A DNA stretch of 45,667 nt from Planctomycetota bacterium (GTDB taxonomy: Bacteria; Planctomycetota; Planctomycetia; Planctomycetales; Planctomycetaceae), in assembly GCA_003671275.1 (NCBI GenBank), contig QWPB01000027.1, forward strand, positions 1 through 45,667. Direction: 5' to 3'. The notes beneath the pieces were generated by a model that had not been told where the DNA came from, ran no database searches, and was given only the letters and a program-made list of their open reading frames with translations. A program made the position numbers and the translations under genes. Position 1 is the stretch's first letter; every line of letters starts with the position of its first letter. This document shows, in pieces, positions 8,068 to 17,203 of the stretch.

Positions 8068-11000
8068 ATGAGTGATCGCCCGTTTGCCCATCTGCACTGC
8101 CATACCCATTACTCGCTGCTCGACGGAGCCAGCAAGATTCCGGACTTGATCAAGAAGGTCAAGGAACTGGGGATGAACTCGTGCGCGATCACGGATCACG
8201 GGAATCTGTATGGGGCGCTGGAGTTCTATACCAAGGCCAAGGACGCCGGGGTCAACCCGATTCTGGGGTACGAGGCGTACATCGCTCCGGGGGCGCGGAC
8301 TGATCGGACCGCAGCCCGGATGAAGGATGCTTCGTTTCATCTGACCTTGCTGGCGATGAATCGACAGGGGTTTCAAAACCTGGTGAAGCTTTCGTCGAAG
8401 GCGTTCCTGGAAGGATACTACTACCGACCGCGGATCGATAAGGAGATCCTCGCCCAGCACCACGAGGGGATTATTTGTTTGTCGGGGTGTGCTTCGAGCG
8501 AACTCTCGCGACTGCTCTTGGCGGAGGAAAAAGAGAAAGCCGAGAGCTTGGTCCACTGGTTTTCGAATCTGTTTGGCGACCGGTTCTATCTCGAAATCCA
8601 GGACGGCGGGGTCGAGATTCAGCAGTCGTGTGCCGAGGCCACGATCGATCTCGCCAACCGGATGGGATTCCCGCTCGTGGCGACCAACGATGCGCATTAT
8701 CTCTGCCAGACCGATTCGGCGATGCATGATGTGCTGCTGTGCGTGAACACGAAGTCGCAGCGCAGCGATGAGAAACGGATGAAGATTGACACCGATCAAC
8801 TCTTCATTCGGTCGCCGGAGCAGATGTACGCTGCCTTTCCGAAGCAGGCGGAAGCGGTGGCCCGGTCGCAGGAGATTGCGAATCGGGTCGACATCAATCT
8901 GGATCTGAAGACACGGCACTTTCCGGTCTTCGCCCCGCCGCCAGGGAAGACTGATATTCAGCACCTCAAAGAGGTGGCTCTGGAAGGACTGAAGTGGCGG
9001 TACGGCGCTGAGCCGGAGCAGAAGTACCATGACCGGCTGAACTTCGAGTTGGGTGTGATCGAGAAGATGGGATTCGCCAGTTACTTCTTGATCGTGTGGG
9101 ATTTTGCTCGGTTTGCCCGCGACAAGGGAATCCCGTGTTCCGCGAGAGGGTCGGCCTGCGGAGCCATCGTGGCCTTCGTCCTCGGCCTCTCCGATGTTTG
9201 CCCGATCAAGTACGACTTGTTGTTCGAACGATTCCTCGACCCGAACCGGACCGAAGCGCCCGATATCGATATCGACTTCTGCCAGGAACGCCGCGAACTG
9301 GTGATCCAGTACGTGAAGGAGAAGTACGGGTACGCCAACGTGGCCCAGATCGGGACGTTCGGCACCTTGAAGGCAAAGGCGGCGATCCGCGATGTGTGCC
9401 GGGCGCTGGGGGTGGACCTGAAGCGAGCGGATCAGATTGCCAAGATGGTCCCCGAAGAGCTGAACATCAAGCTCAAGGACGCTATCGAGAAGAGCCCGGA
9501 GCTCAAGGCCGAGTACGAGCGGGATGAGCAGATCAAGGAGGTTCTCGACTTCTCGATGGCCCTCGAAGGGCTCGCCAAAAGCGCGGGCACGCATGCCGCA
9601 GGAGTCGTGATCGCGGACCGCCCACTGGACGAGTATGTCCCGCTGCAGAAGATCACCGGCAAGGATGACATCCTGACGCAGTGGACCGAGGTCGAGAAGG
9701 CCGGTCTGCTCAAGATGGACTTCCTCGGGCTGCGGAACCTGACCATCCTCGACCGCGCGGTGAAGAACGTGAAGCGACATCGCGGTGTCGATATCGTGCC
9801 GAAAGACTTGCCGCTCGATGACAAGCCGACGTTCGCTCTGCTCCAACGCGGCGAATCGAAAGGGATCTTCCAGCTCGAGTCCGGCGGGATGCGGGATCTG
9901 CTGACGAAGATGAAGCCCGACAAGTTCGAGGACATCATCGCCACGTCGGCCCTCTATCGACCGGGGCCGCTGGAAGGGGGCATGGTCACGACCTATGTCG
10001 AGTGCAAAAACGGTCGCCAAGCGGTCGCCAAGATTCATCCTATCGTGGACCCGGTGCTGGCGGAGACCTACGGCGTAATGGTCTACCAGGAACAGGTGAT
10101 GCGGATTCTGAACCGCCTGGGCGGGATCGAACTGGCGAGTTCGTATAAGTGCATTAAGGCGATCTCGAAGAAGAAACTCGATGATATCGCCAAGTACAAG
10201 GGCGAGTTCATCGAAGGAGCCAAGAGCAACGGCATGTCCGAGGAGCAGGCGACGGAGCTGTTTGGCCTGATCGATAAGTTCGCGGGCTACGGGTTTAACA
10301 AAAGTCACTCGACCGCCTACGGAGCGATCGCCTATCAGACGGCGTACCTGAAAGCGCACTACCCTGGCGAGTTCATGGCCGCCCTGCTCTCCTGCGAGAT
10401 GGAGAGCAGCGAGCGGATCGCCGAGCATGCCGATGATGCCCGGCGGATGGGACTCGATCTGCTGCCGCCGAATGTGAATATCAGTGATGTGGAATTTACG
10501 GTGGTGGAGGAAGTGGTCGATGAGAAAGTTACCAAGGGCCAAGGGGCCAGTACCAAGGGGAAGAAGAAGCCGACGGGCCAGAGTCTAGAGCCAAGAGCCA
10601 GAGGGAATGAAGCGGGCACCAATGACCAAGGACTAATGACCAAGGACTCATCCCAGCCCAATGTTGGGCTGACGCTATCCCACTCACCTGATACTTCTTC
10701 CCCTCAACGCCTCTTTCGCAAAATCGCTTTCGGCATGGGAGCCATTCGCGGTGTGGGCGATGCTCCAGTGCGAGCCATTATGGAGGAGCGACAGAAGAAT
10801 GGCCCCTTCAAAGATATCTTCGATCTGACTGAGCGGATTGACCCGAAGGTGCTGCAAAAAGGGTCGCTCGAAATGCTCATCAAAGCCGGGGCGCTCGACA
10901 CCTTTGGCCCCAACCGGGCTCAGCATCTCGCCGCCGTTGATCGCGCGGCCCAGGCCGCGGCCAATAAATTCCGCGACAAGGCCAAGGGCCAGCGCAGCTT

Positions 11001-11853
11001 GTTCGGTGGGCCTCCGAAGGCGGGGGCCGAGCCCCTCGCCGATCTCGATGTGACGCTGCCGCCCCTCGAAGATATGCCGCACAGCCAAAAACTGGCGCTG
11101 GAGAAGGAAGTTCTGGGTTTCTATCTGACGTCACATCCGTTGACTGAGTTTGGCGCCCAACTCGGGGCGTACACCCAGCACCAGATCAAAGACTTGCGAG
11201 ATATGGAAGACGGCAAGGAAGTTTTCCTGGGCGGCATGATTGGAGCCATCAAACCCGCAGCCACCAAGAAACCCAGCCGCAACGGCAACAGCAAATACGT
11301 GAACTTCGATCTGGAAGATTCGACCGGCGTTGTCCGCTGCATCATGTGGCCGGACGACTTTGCCAATCATGGTGAGAAAGTCAAGAAGGAGGCGATCGTC
11401 CTGATTCGCGGACGCATTGATGCCAAAAGCCGCGAGCCCAATATCATCATTAACAAACTGATGACGCTGGAGCAGGCCGAAAAAGAGTTCACGAAGCGGC
11501 TGCTGGTGAAATTCAAACGCGGTTATCACACCGGGGACGAGATGAAGCGCGTTCGCGATGCTCTCTTTCGCTACCCGGGTAAGACGCCCGTTGTGCTGGT
11601 GCTGGAAACGTGGGAGGAGACCGCGAACAGCAACGGCAATGGACCTGATCGCAACGGAGATCCCCACGATCACGCTCACGGGGCGGGGACCGCGACGCGG
11701 ACGCCACTGAAATGTCTACTGACGATGGGAACGACCGTGGCTGCGGGAGCGGATCTCAAGCGAGAGCTGTCGATGTTGCTAGGGAGCGACGGTTTCCGCT
11801 TTGAAGCCGGATCAGCGACCTCAGCGGGTGGCCCTCCACCGGACAACTACTAA
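8068..11853 (+). CDS. dnaE: DNA polymerase III subunit alpha
   Basis: The 1261-residue replicative polymerase catalytic subunit. In order it has a PHP domain (HLHCHTHYSLLDGAS at residue 7), a polymerase palm with PDIDIDF (Asp401/Asp403) and KMDFLGLRNL (Asp551) as the catalytic aspartates, fingers (VYQEQVM, GYGFNKSHSTAYG), a helix-hairpin-helix region, an OB fold (VFLGGMIGAI...YVNFDLED) and a C-terminal tail. It is about 80-100 residues longer than typical DnaE. Much of the excess is an abnormal low-complexity insertion at about residues 815-880 (10510-10710), described separately. The ATG at 8068 begins the conserved region. Reading frame and catalytic residues are intact, so it should be functional. 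The convergent neighbour is the protease/SirB1 gene. Confidence 0.97.
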   Translation: MSDRPFAHLHCHTHYSLLDGASKIPDLIKKVKELGMNSCAITDHGNLYGALEFYTKAKDAGVNPILGYEAYIAPGARTDRTAARMKDASFHLTLLAMNRQGFQNLVKLSSKAFLEGYYYRPRIDKEILAQHHEGIICLSGCASSELSRLLLAEEKEKAESLVHWFSNLFGDRFYLEIQDGGVEIQQSCAEATIDLANRMGFPLVATNDAHYLCQTDSAMHDVLLCVNTKSQRSDEKRMKIDTDQLFIRSPEQMYAAFPKQAEAVARSQEIANRVDINLDLKTRHFPVFAPPPGKTDIQHLKEVALEGLKWRYGAEPEQKYHDRLNFELGVIEKMGFASYFLIVWDFARFARDKGIPCSARGSACGAIVAFVLGLSDVCPIKYDLLFERFLDPNRTEAPDIDIDFCQERRELVIQYVKEKYGYANVAQIGTFGTLKAKAAIRDVCRALGVDLKRADQIAKMVPEELNIKLKDAIEKSPELKAEYERDEQIKEVLDFSMALEGLAKSAGTHAAGVVIADRPLDEYVPLQKITGKDDILTQWTEVEKAGLLKMDFLGLRNLTILDRAVKNVKRHRGVDIVPKDLPLDDKPTFALLQRGESKGIFQLESGGMRDLLTKMKPDKFEDIIATSALYRPGPLEGGMVTTYVECKNGRQAVAKIHPIVDPVLAETYGVMVYQEQVMRILNRLGGIELASSYKCIKAISKKKLDDIAKYKGEFIEGAKSNGMSEEQATELFGLIDKFAGYGFNKSHSTAYGAIAYQTAYLKAHYPGEFMAALLSCEMESSERIAEHADDARRMGLDLLPPNVNISDVEFTVVEEVVDEKVTKGQGASTKGKKKPTGQSLEPRARGNEAGTNDQGLMTKDSSQPNVGLTLSHSPDTSSPQRLFRKIAFGMGAIRGVGDAPVRAIMEERQKNGPFKDIFDLTERIDPKVLQKGSLEMLIKAGALDTFGPNRAQHLAAVDRAAQAAANKFRDKAKGQRSLFGGPPKAGAEPLADLDVTLPPLEDMPHSQKLALEKEVLGFYLTSHPLTEFGAQLGAYTQHQIKDLRDMEDGKEVFLGGMIGAIKPAATKKPSRNGNSKYVNFDLEDSTGVVRCIMWPDDFANHGEKVKKEAIVLIRGRIDAKSREPNIIINKLMTLEQAEKEFTKRLLVKFKRGYHTGDEMKRVRDALFRYPGKTPVVLVLETWEETANSNGNGPDRNGDPHDHAHGAGTATRTPLKCLLTMGTTVAAGADLKRELSMLLGSDGFRFEAGSATSAGGPPPDNY
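10515..10710. repeat. Repeat-like insertion inside dnaE
   Basis: This stretch encodes a roughly 65-residue low-complexity segment between the conserved DnaE motifs NVNISDVEFTVVE and FRKIAFGMGAIRGVGDAPV, which are normally separated by only a short linker. It contains related phrases (ACCAAGGGCCAAGGGGCCAG, GAGCCAAGAGCCAGAG), a perfect tandem 14-bp repeat AATGACCAAGGACT (10621-10634 and 10635-10648) and a palindrome AGCCCAATGTTGGGCT (10655-10670). Composition and structure resemble a dispersed intergenic repeat that entered the gene in frame. Confidence 0.7.
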
Positions 11854-11899
11854 CGGTGAGCGTTACGGTAGTCGATGAGGGGAGGACTGCCGCTGGCGT

Positions 11900-14137
11900 T
11901 CAGCGGGCCATGCGTTGTTCGATTGACCATTGCAGACGTTGCACGCGATCCAGCAACACGTCCGGAGGGCGATTCTTCAGGATCAGCTGGGTCGCGGCCA
12001 GGGCTTCATCCAATCGGTCGGTGTTGAAGCATAGAACCGCTTTCATCACCAGATCTCCGGACGACTCGGGGTCGAGCGTCAGGATTGTTTCGGTGTACCG
12101 CAGGGCAGCCTCGGCATCGCTTGCATCGTTGGCCAGCGCCAATAGATTCCGCATGATCCGGATAACAATCTGCTGAGCCGTCTGCGGAGTCAGGGCGGTT
12201 TCGTCCCATGTGCGGCCCGACTCCGTGACGAGTGATTGTGCCGATTCCAGGGTTAACTGCCTTCCCCGGTCAAAGGGATCGATGAGCACTGGATCGCCGG
12301 CCATCGGCACATAGCGAACGATGAAATGTCCCGGCAGGCCGACGCCCTCGACTTTAAGCCCCACCCGCCGGGCCAGCGTCATATAGACCACCGACAGCGT
12401 TATCGGCAGCCCCTCACGGTCGTCGATGGTCTCATTCAGATAACTGTTCGACGCGTTGTAGTAATTGACCCGGCTGCCATGAAACCCCTGCTCTTCAAAC
12501 AGACATCGATGAAATACCGCCAGTTTCTCAGCATCCGTTCCCTCCGTCGGAAGTGCCGCTTTGATTTCGCCGGCCAGATCATCCAGCGTGGCCAGCGAGT
12601 CCTCCACTCGCAACTCCCGATTGTCGAGCGCGGCAATCAGCAGTGCCGCCCGCGCCAGGTCGATCTGTTCCTCCGGCCCGGTCAGGGCCTGCTGCAGGGC
12701 CTGGCGAGTTCGCGTTTCGTGAACGGCCAATGACAGCTGTCGCAATCGCTTGGCCGAGTCTTCCAGCTGGCGGGCTTCGATCTCCAGTGCCTCATGCAGA
12801 TTGGAAGGTTGCTTCAGCAGGTCATCGACCACAGCAGCGGTCGGCGGACGGTGAGCGAGTTTCGCGGTCTGGGCTTCCGCCAACTGCTGAATCGCGGGAT
12901 CGGGAACATGAGAGGGCACTTCCGCTCCCAGAATAAATTCCTTGAAATCGGCTGTGGTGTGGCGGAACTTAGCGAGCCCCGCAGTCCCCGACCGCAGATC
13001 ATCATCGAACTCTTCGTGGACCAGTTGATCATTGCAATAACACTTGAGACGGTCCGCTTCGACGCGGATCTTCAGATGGTTCCACTCGCCCTCACGGTAT
13101 TCCGGGCGGGCCTCTTCCCACAGCACCTGCCATTCGTAAACTGTGGGGCCATCGAATCGAGTGAACCGAAGTTTTCCGCTGGAGGGATAGAACCCATAGT
13201 GCGCGTCTCCCTGGTGAAACAGGACCAGCCCGGCAGCGCCATCCGCAGGATCGATTTTTACGGAGACGCCCACTTCAAAAGGAATGTTGGGAACGGCTTT
13301 GGTTGACAGGCACAAGCTACGACCGCCAAAGCCTGTCCCCTGCCCTTGCACGCGAATCCGCCCGGCTCGCTGGGTCCAGCGAACATCACCGGGTACTGTC
13401 CAGTGTCGGGGGTTCACGGCCCCGATCGTTAACCACTGGGACATTGTGACCGGGTTCGGCTTCTCCAGGAGCGGTTTCAATGAATTGATTGTGACGGCAT
13501 ACCCCAAATTCTGCGTCACCAGCGATTTCAGGGTCAACAACCCCTGAACCCGGCCTTCCAGATCGACCAGGGGGCCACCGCTATTCCCCTGCTCAATGGG
13601 CATCGCCAGCTGGATCATTGACATCCCTTCGACATCCTGACGTAATCCGGAGACGACCCCCGCGACCACGCTGTGTTCCAGACCCAGCGGATTTCCAAGG
13701 GCCACCACCGGCTGTCCCTGTACCAGCTTGTCCGAGTCACCCAGCTCCAGCTTTGGAAGGCCGGATGCATTGATTTGTATCAAAGCCAGATCGAGGGACT
13801 TTTCATGGGCATAGATCGTCTCGACCGGGTATGTGGTCCCATCGAGCAGTCGGACCTGAATGGCGCGAGCTTCTCCCAGTACATGGAGATTTGTAGCAAT
13901 CAGACCGTCTTCACGGACGATGAATCCGCTACCAAACCCTTGTGTCTTGCCGTCTCGGTCACTGAAGGAAACCACAACGACCGACTTTTTGACCCGGTCC
14001 GCCAAAGCCGCCACATTCTCCGGAGTCATGGGAGTGACCATGTCCGCCATTTCGACCAGGGGCTGTTCTTCGGCTGCCGTGAAGGCCGCACCCAATGTCA
14101 GCACCATCAACCCGACCCAGGTCCGCAGAACAGCCAT
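11900..14137 (-). CDS. HtrA-like serine protease fused to concanavalin-like and SirB1/transglutaminase-like domains
   Basis: A 745-residue exported multidomain protein. After a signal peptide (to about residue 22) comes a trypsin-like S1C protease with the triad His85 (TNLHVL), Asp116 (SLDLALI) and Ser186 (GNSGGPL). No PDZ domain follows. Residues about 240-400 form a beta-sandwich-like region (WNHLKIRVEADRLKCYCND), similar to LamG/DUF1080-type domains. From about residue 480 is a SirB1/transglutaminase-like domain (VNYYNASNSYLNETIDDREGLPITLS, GHFIVRY) with TPR-like helices at the C-terminus. The ATG at 14137 has GAGG eight bases upstream; an in-frame ATG lies at 14155. A periplasmic protein-processing role is inferred. 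It is convergent with dnaE. Confidence 0.85.
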   Translation of the reverse strand: MAVLRTWVGLMVLTLGAAFTAAEEQPLVEMADMVTPMTPENVAALADRVKKSVVVVSFSDRDGKTQGFGSGFIVREDGLIATNLHVLGEARAIQVRLLDGTTYPVETIYAHEKSLDLALIQINASGLPKLELGDSDKLVQGQPVVALGNPLGLEHSVVAGVVSGLRQDVEGMSMIQLAMPIEQGNSGGPLVDLEGRVQGLLTLKSLVTQNLGYAVTINSLKPLLEKPNPVTMSQWLTIGAVNPRHWTVPGDVRWTQRAGRIRVQGQGTGFGGRSLCLSTKAVPNIPFEVGVSVKIDPADGAAGLVLFHQGDAHYGFYPSSGKLRFTRFDGPTVYEWQVLWEEARPEYREGEWNHLKIRVEADRLKCYCNDQLVHEEFDDDLRSGTAGLAKFRHTTADFKEFILGAEVPSHVPDPAIQQLAEAQTAKLAHRPPTAAVVDDLLKQPSNLHEALEIEARQLEDSAKRLRQLSLAVHETRTRQALQQALTGPEEQIDLARAALLIAALDNRELRVEDSLATLDDLAGEIKAALPTEGTDAEKLAVFHRCLFEEQGFHGSRVNYYNASNSYLNETIDDREGLPITLSVVYMTLARRVGLKVEGVGLPGHFIVRYVPMAGDPVLIDPFDRGRQLTLESAQSLVTESGRTWDETALTPQTAQQIVIRIMRNLLALANDASDAEAALRYTETILTLDPESSGDLVMKAVLCFNTDRLDEALAATQLILKNRPPDVLLDRVQRLQWSIEQRMAR

Positions 14138-14360
14138 CGCGTGATCCTCTGTCATGGAATAAGCCGTGCGACGGCGAAGTCAGCGGACGCGCGGCGTGAA
14201 TATCATAACCATCCCACGACAGGCGATGCAGTCGAGACTTCATAATGAGATGACATGGGGGGGGAGTCCCGTTCTCATGGCACCCGCGCGGGTTCACTGC
14301 TCACTGGAAGCCGGAGAAAAGGCCAACGTGTCTGTCAGACCGGAAGAAGAGGTGCCGTCC

Positions 14361-14376
14361 GTCCGCTTTAGCGGAC
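14361..14376. terminator. Small hairpin at the end of the HTH-EIIA gene
   Basis: GTCCGC (14361-14366) and GCGGAC (14371-14376) form a perfect 6-bp stem around TTTA and overlap the TAA stop (14368-14370) of the minus-strand EIIA gene. No clear T-run follows, so termination is only a possibility. Confidence 0.3.
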
Positions 14377-15069
14377 AGCTGCTTCCGCTTCGCGAATCCG
14401 CAGATAAGCGGTCTCGCTATCTTCCGCATCACGCAGCGACTGTGTGAACCCGGGCAGCTGCAGCATCCGCCCCAGCCGTGCCAGCACCCGCAAATGAGTC
14501 TTGGTGTCGAGGCAGATGACCAGAAAAAACAGGTCGGTCAATGAGTTGTTGGCCGCCCCGAAGATAATCGGCGACGATGTCCGGCCAAAAGCCACCACGG
14601 AATCGCCGATCGAACCGGTCAGCGTCTGCCGGGGGTGAGGCATCGCCACCCCGTTGTCGAAGGCCGTCGACATCAGCTCTTCACGTTCGAGCACCGCCTT
14701 CAGCACTGTGGCAGGCTCCCAGATCTGGTAGGTCCGACCAGCGACCTCCACCAGTCCTTCCAGCACGGAACGCTTGGTGCGACCTTCAAGCGGCACCTGT
14801 ACCGTATCCAATGACATCAGACTGGTGACGGGAACATCCGCATCGTCCTCCAGAGAGCGATGCGAGTTCTCCAGAGCCGCCAATTCAGGCTCGGAGAAGG
14901 TCCGCATCTCCTGTTCGAGCCACTGGGTCACTTCCGTTGCTTGAAAGGACCATTCGCCGGCTCGCTTATGCCCAGGGATGCGTCCGCGGTTCACGAGTTT
15001 TTCGACTTCGCGAACATCACGTCCCAATTGCAGGGAGAGCTCATCAAGTGTGAACCAGTCATGGGCCAT
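14368..15069 (-). CDS. HTH-EIIA fusion (PTS fructose/nitrogen-type EIIA domain)
   Basis: A 233-residue cytoplasmic protein. Residues 1-60 resemble an excisionase/MerR-like helix-turn-helix (WFTLDELSLQLGRDVREVEKLVNRGRIPG...WSFQATEVTQWLEQ). Residues about 85-233 are a PTS EIIA type-2 domain of the PtsN/FruA class. The phosphorylatable histidine is in NGVAMPHPR, followed by the typical FLVICLDTKTHLRVLARL. No EI, HPr or permease is nearby, so a regulatory role is more likely than sugar uptake: a phosphorylation-controlled DNA-binding or partner-binding protein. The ATG at 15069 begins the HTH; the open frame continues upstream to 15291 without conserved sequence. The next upstream gene on this strand is the TIM-barrel gene, 98 bp away. 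Confidence 0.87.
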   Translation of the reverse strand: MAHDWFTLDELSLQLGRDVREVEKLVNRGRIPGHKRAGEWSFQATEVTQWLEQEMRTFSEPELAALENSHRSLEDDADVPVTSLMSLDTVQVPLEGRTKRSVLEGLVEVAGRTYQIWEPATVLKAVLEREELMSTAFDNGVAMPHPRQTLTGSIGDSVVAFGRTSSPIIFGAANNSLTDLFFLVICLDTKTHLRVLARLGRMLQLPGFTQSLRDAEDSETAYLRIREAEAAVR

Positions 15070-15167
15070 GATGCACAGGCGGACTGAGGAGCGAACACGG
15101 AGGACAGCCACAGGCAGGGCCCGCATTCCCACACCTGCGCGACCGGCTGTCGTCGCGTGGAGGGGAT

Positions 15168-16082
15168 CTACCGGAGGGCGACGGGCGTCGCGACCGGGAT
15201 CAAAGACCCCACAGATTGCTGGCAACGGCTCATTAGAGTAGCCGCGTCCTGTTTCCACAAGTCCCGCGACCAGACTTCCAATTCGTACCATCCGCGATAA
15301 CCGGCGGACTCCAGTGTGGTCACAATCTCGGCCAGCGGCAACGTCCCTTCACCCGGCAGATGACGATCACAATCGGACTGCGTTTCGACCCAGTCCGCCA
15401 GCTGAACCGAGACCACACGGGACGCGACATCCGTCAGCCGCCGCATCAAGTCATTCTCGTGACCGAGGTGATAGGTCCCCAGCGCCAAACCGCACTCTGC
15501 GGCGGGTAACTCCGCCAGCACGGCCATGGTCTCGTCGAGTGTGTGCAGGAACGACCACTTGTGAAACTGGGGAGCCATCGGCTGCAGGGCGAGCTGAACC
15601 CCATGATGTCGGGCGATCGGTACCAGTTCCCGCAGACCGCCGATCAATGTCCGCCGGGCCTGTGCCCGGATGTGCGTTCCCATGGGCCCGCTGACCACTC
15701 GGACCACGGGGGCCCCCACGGTGGCTGCCAGCCGGATTAACTCGATTCCCTCCCGCACGGCATCGTCCGATGTGAAGCCGTTGAAACGGGTGAATCCCCC
15801 GGCGATTCCCACGCTGGAGACAGACAGGCCGCGTTCTTTCACGGCACAACTGATCGCCTGGGGAGACCAGTCCGCCGATTTCAAACCACACAGACCAATT
15901 CCCGCAAAACCCGCCGCCGGGTAATTATCGAGATCCTGTTCGAGGGTGTGGCGTCGCGTTGTGGTCTGGTGAATCGCGATCCGCGATTTCCAGCTCACCG
16001 AACGGTGGCCTGTGGAAACTGTCGCCGGGGCACGAGAACCACGTGGCGATAACCAACTCAACAAACGTTGCCGTAGCGACAC
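15168..16082 (-). CDS. Sugar phosphate isomerase/epimerase-like TIM barrel protein
   Basis: A 304-residue protein of the xylose-isomerase-like TIM-barrel superfamily (AP endonuclease 2 family). Supporting motifs are RIAIHQTTTRRHTLEQDLDNYPAAGFAGIGL near the start, VVRVVSGPMG, LALQPM (family usually LxxEPM), LALGTYHL and VQLADW near the end, with the closing GYRGWYELEV strand. Metal-ligand positions are only partly conventional: Gln replaces the usual Glu in QPM, so activity is uncertain. The start codon is GTG at 16082, since no upstream ATG exists in frame. Such genes often act in sugar or inositol metabolism; here the neighbours (DUF3500 and HTH-EIIA) do not specify the pathway. Confidence 0.85.
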   Translation of the reverse strand: MSLRQRLLSWLSPRGSRAPATVSTGHRSVSWKSRIAIHQTTTRRHTLEQDLDNYPAAGFAGIGLCGLKSADWSPQAISCAVKERGLSVSSVGIAGGFTRFNGFTSDDAVREGIELIRLAATVGAPVVRVVSGPMGTHIRAQARRTLIGGLRELVPIARHHGVQLALQPMAPQFHKWSFLHTLDETMAVLAELPAAECGLALGTYHLGHENDLMRRLTDVASRVVSVQLADWVETQSDCDRHLPGEGTLPLAEIVTTLESAGYRGWYELEVWSRDLWKQDAATLMSRCQQSVGSLIPVATPVALR

Positions 16083-16147
16083 GCGATGACTCCGAGGGTA
16101 TGAAGAAGGACTCTGGCGGCACTACCGCCGGGCCACTGCAGCCCCCC

Positions 16148-17203
16148 CTAGCCCACCGCGTTCAGTTTCACATCCGGGCTATCAGCCACATTCACCCACA
16201 CATGCACGTGCGGAGCCCCTCGGAAATACCAGACAAACGAGGGCCCTTCGATCCGCCAGTTGTCCCAGACTTGATCTTCGCCGACATCTTCCCACTGGAA
16301 GAAGGCCAGCGAGCAGCGATCAAGGCCCCCCTGCTTTTCCAGGCACTTCACCACCTCGTCTTTATCCGACTGGCGGTACGGTTCGATCAGACTCTTGAGG
16401 ACATCCTGGGCGACGGTCTTCTGGTCGGCGGTCATTTCCCCGATCGGCAGCCCCGGGAACATCCCCTTCTCACCCTGAAAGGGCACTTCGCTTTCACTCG
16501 GCAGATCCTTAATCAGGGCCTTTTCCCGTTGCTTGCCATCCAGAATGTTACAGAGGGCATTGGCCTTGAGAGCTTGTGGCCAGAAAACATTACCGGGATG
16601 CGTCTTTTCCTCGTTGAAGCCCTTGGCGGCATGTCCGTAGAAAATCGGCCCACCGAATGCGACATGATCCGATGTATTCCCGTCGCACCGAATGGTCAGG
16701 TGTCGTCCGGTCATCACAAATTCGAATTTGCCCTTGCCGGGTTCACCAAAGATGGCAATGGCCTGTGCCTTACCGTAACCGCCCGCGTCGTCCTTCAGTT
16801 GCTGACGAATGCGGTCATGCCATTCCGGGTTGTACAGACCGAAGAAGATCGCCTCGATCATGTCCCGCTGATCGGCGGTAAAGAAGTCGCCTCCCACTTT
16901 CAGTTTGTCGCGATCCGTAATGCTCCAGTTGTTGGAAACGTGGGTTCGTAGCAGCCCTCGATCATCGGTGTGATCCCAGGGAAAGCAGATCCTGGCGCGC
17001 TGCGTCTCATTCAGCGAATGGTACAGCTTCTCCACCAGTGTCTCGGGCTCGGGACGGGATACGGGCTTCTCCTCGCCACGAGCCAGACCGCCCGTCAATA
17101 CGCCAGCGGCCACAGCGCTGGTGGCTCCGACCTTCACGAAGTCACGGCGATTCAGCGGACGCCCCGAAGAATCACAATCAGGACAGGAGGACGTGAGGAA
17201 CAT
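16148..17203 (-). CDS. DUF3500 domain-containing Tat-exported protein
   Basis: A 351-residue protein with a twin-arginine signal (NRRDFVKVGATSAVAAGVLTGGLARG) after a short leader with CPDC. The body matches DUF3500: FPWDHTDDRG early, then FGEPGKGKFEFVMTGRHLTIRCDG, FGGPIFYGH, and two-fold repeats of QR/DQK-containing helices. The C-terminus has HVHVWVNV. The function of this family is not established; it is exported folded in many planctomycetes. The ATG at 17203 has GGAG six bases upstream and begins the Tat leader; the frame remains open to 17293. It is divergent from the OmpR-type regulator across a 438-bp gap and 65 bp upstream of the TIM-barrel gene, with which it may be co-transcribed. 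Confidence 0.85.
   Translation of the reverse strand: MFLTSSCPDCDSSGRPLNRRDFVKVGATSAVAAGVLTGGLARGEEKPVSRPEPETLVEKLYHSLNETQRARICFPWDHTDDRGLLRTHVSNNWSITDRDKLKVGGDFFTADQRDMIEAIFFGLYNPEWHDRIRQQLKDDAGGYGKAQAIAIFGEPGKGKFEFVMTGRHLTIRCDGNTSDHVAFGGPIFYGHAAKGFNEEKTHPGNVFWPQALKANALCNILDGKQREKALIKDLPSESEVPFQGEKGMFPGLPIGEMTADQKTVAQDVLKSLIEPYRQSDKDEVVKCLEKQGGLDRCSLAFFQWEDVGEDQVWDNWRIEGPSFVWYFRGAPHVHVWVNVADSPDVKLNAVG

Noticed and set aside
7759-10542. 927-codon minus-strand open frame antisense to dnaE
   Set aside because: It is a product of the codon bias of dnaE on the other strand; composition is rich in His, Arg and Leu with no recognisable domain, while dnaE is certain.
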